Part shown: positions 4,333 to 5,025 of the stretch, piece by piece
Layout of the letters: every line of letters starts with the position of its first letter
How positions within the stretch are numbered: position 1 is the first letter of the stretch
From: Bacillota bacterium
GTDB taxonomy: Bacteria > Bacillota > Clostridia > Peptostreptococcales > Anaerovoracaceae
Direction: 5' to 3'
Length of the DNA stretch: 5,025 nucleotides
NCBI GenBank assembly: GCA_017621195.1
Contig: JAGATO010000165.1
Span: 1 to 5,025 of the forward strand
Position numbers and translations under genes: made by a program
Notes under the pieces: generated by a model
Databases searched by the model: none
What the model saw: the letters and a program-made list of their open reading frames with translations, nothing else
What the model was told of the DNA's origin: nothing

Positions 4333-5025
4333 ATGAAAAGGGATAGCAAAGAACTGGAACGGTATCTGGATCGACTGTTCGAAGAAAAAAAATACCCCGG
4401 CGTTGCGGTCTGCGTCCGCGGGCCGGAAGGCATCCTCTTTGAGAAGGGGTACGGATACAGAAATATCGAAAAGAAAAAAGTAGTCAACGGCGACACCATG
4501 TTCGGTATCGCATCCATGAGTAAATCCATGACGGCACTGGCCTGCTGTATTTTGGAGACAGAGGGCAAGATGAGTCTGGAGGATCCGGTGGTCAAGTATT
4601 TCCCCGACTTTCACGTTCCCGGCGCGGCCGACGAATGCGTTACCGTCAGGACTCTGGCCATGCATCGGGCGGGAATTCCCCCCATGGAACCGCTGGAATG
4701 GTCCATCGCCATGAACAGCAAGGAACGGGATACGCACTGGTACCGGGAAATGGTACGGACGTCGCCCAACAAGATGGATAAGATCGAAGACATCGTGGAG
4801 TATATCACAGCCGGAAATTACAAACCGCTGGGTGCTCCCGGAGAATATATGAGTTATTCCAACGAAGGCTATGCGCTCCTGTCCTACATCGTGGATCAGG
4901 CCGCGGGAATATCTCTGGAAGAGTTCCTGATGGAGCGGATCTTCAAACCGTTGGGAATGCATCGGACCATTCTGGATCTGGACTGCAGCGAAGCGCGTGA
5001 GTTGGCCGGAGACGACAACATCACC
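4333..5025 (+). CDS. Serine hydrolase, beta-lactamase/class C-like family (3' end outside window)
   Basis: The first 231 residues of an open frame that continues past the window. It belongs to the beta-lactamase-related (Beta-lactamase, PF00144-type) serine hydrolases, which include D-aminopeptidases, esterases and class C enzymes. The motifs are IASMSKSMTAL, with SxxK nucleophile Ser61 and Lys64, and SYSNEGYALLSYIVDQAAG, with the YxN motif Tyr175-Asn177. LEEFLMERIFKPLGM is also typical of the family. The third (KTG-like) motif would lie downstream. There is no signal peptide or membrane segment: the protein begins MKRDSKELERYLDRLFEEKKYPG, so it should be cytoplasmic, which argues against a secreted beta-lactamase or cell-wall enzyme. 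The ATG at 4333 follows AAAGGA (4322-4327) after five bases. It is transcribed from the sigma-54 promoter upstream and is the likely target of the divergent activator. The substrate is unknown; peptide, D-amino acid amide or ester are possibilities. Confidence 0.92.
   Translation, partial: MKRDSKELERYLDRLFEEKKYPGVAVCVRGPEGILFEKGYGYRNIEKKKVVNGDTMFGIASMSKSMTALACCILETEGKMSLEDPVVKYFPDFHVPGAADECVTVRTLAMHRAGIPPMEPLEWSIAMNSKERDTHWYREMVRTSPNKMDKIEDIVEYITAGNYKPLGAPGEYMSYSNEGYALLSYIVDQAAGISLEEFLMERIFKPLGMHRTILDLDCSEARELAGDDNIT

Noticed and set aside
4050..4595. In-frame upstream extension of the activator (an extra 182 residues)
   Set aside because: It would cross the regulator's own promoter, the sigma-54 promoter and the start of the divergent hydrolase gene. 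The translated extension is Ser/Phe-rich and unlike a domain, and the ATG at 4049 has a proper ribosome binding site.
4261..4962. 233-codon open frame on the minus strand, antisense to the hydrolase gene
   Set aside because: The plus-strand frame has SxxK and YxN motifs, a ribosome binding site and a sigma-54 promoter; the antisense product has no motifs.

Overview
The window looks like chromosomal DNA from a Bacillota-type (low-GC Gram-positive lineage, probably anaerobic Clostridia-like) bacterium. Coding regions are moderately GC-rich and the gaps between genes are very AT-rich. Ribosome binding sites are strong AGGAGG/AAGGAG types, promoters are sigma-A-like, and the pyrimidine-nucleoside phosphorylase is of the Bacillus Pdp kind. 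I cannot name a genus from the sequence alone.

Layout, left to right. (1) Positions 1-576 (+) are the 3' part of a pyrimidine-nucleoside phosphorylase gene, followed by a terminator-like hairpin. (2) Positions 577-900 are an AT-rich regulatory region with one or two sigma-A-like promoters, an imperfect AT-rich palindrome and a perfect small hairpin near the predicted mRNA 5' end. (3) Positions 901-1920 (+) are a complete glyceraldehyde-3-phosphate dehydrogenase gene (gap). It resembles the E. coli GapA/eukaryotic type but has substitutions at both classical NAD-specificity positions. (4) A bidirectional terminator at about 1949-2003 separates gap from the convergent gene that follows. (5) Positions 2028-4049 (-) encode a 673-residue sigma-54-dependent activator: an unrecognised N-terminal sensor region, a PAS-like segment, a sigma-54 AAA+ domain and a C-terminal winged-helix-like domain instead of the usual Fis-type helix-turn-helix. 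(6) Positions 4050-4332 are a divergent intergenic region. It has a strong extended -10 promoter for the regulator, a consensus-quality -24/-12 sigma-54 promoter pointing the other way, and several dyads and phased repeats between them. (7) Positions 4333-5025 (+) are the 5' part of a cytoplasmic serine beta-lactamase-like hydrolase gene (SxxK and YxN motifs), which runs off the window.

The most coherent unit is at the right. The regulator is probably made constitutively from a housekeeping promoter, binds the dyads in the divergent spacer, and would activate the sigma-54 promoter of the hydrolase gene and whatever follows it. The oddity is that its AAA+ domain has all the expected motifs (Walker A, GAFTGA, two arginine fingers, sensor II) except the Walker B glutamate, which is valine. 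In well-studied relatives this residue is needed for ATP hydrolysis. The left half (pdp, gap) is ordinary nucleoside salvage and central metabolism, with the gap cofactor-site changes as its one notable point.
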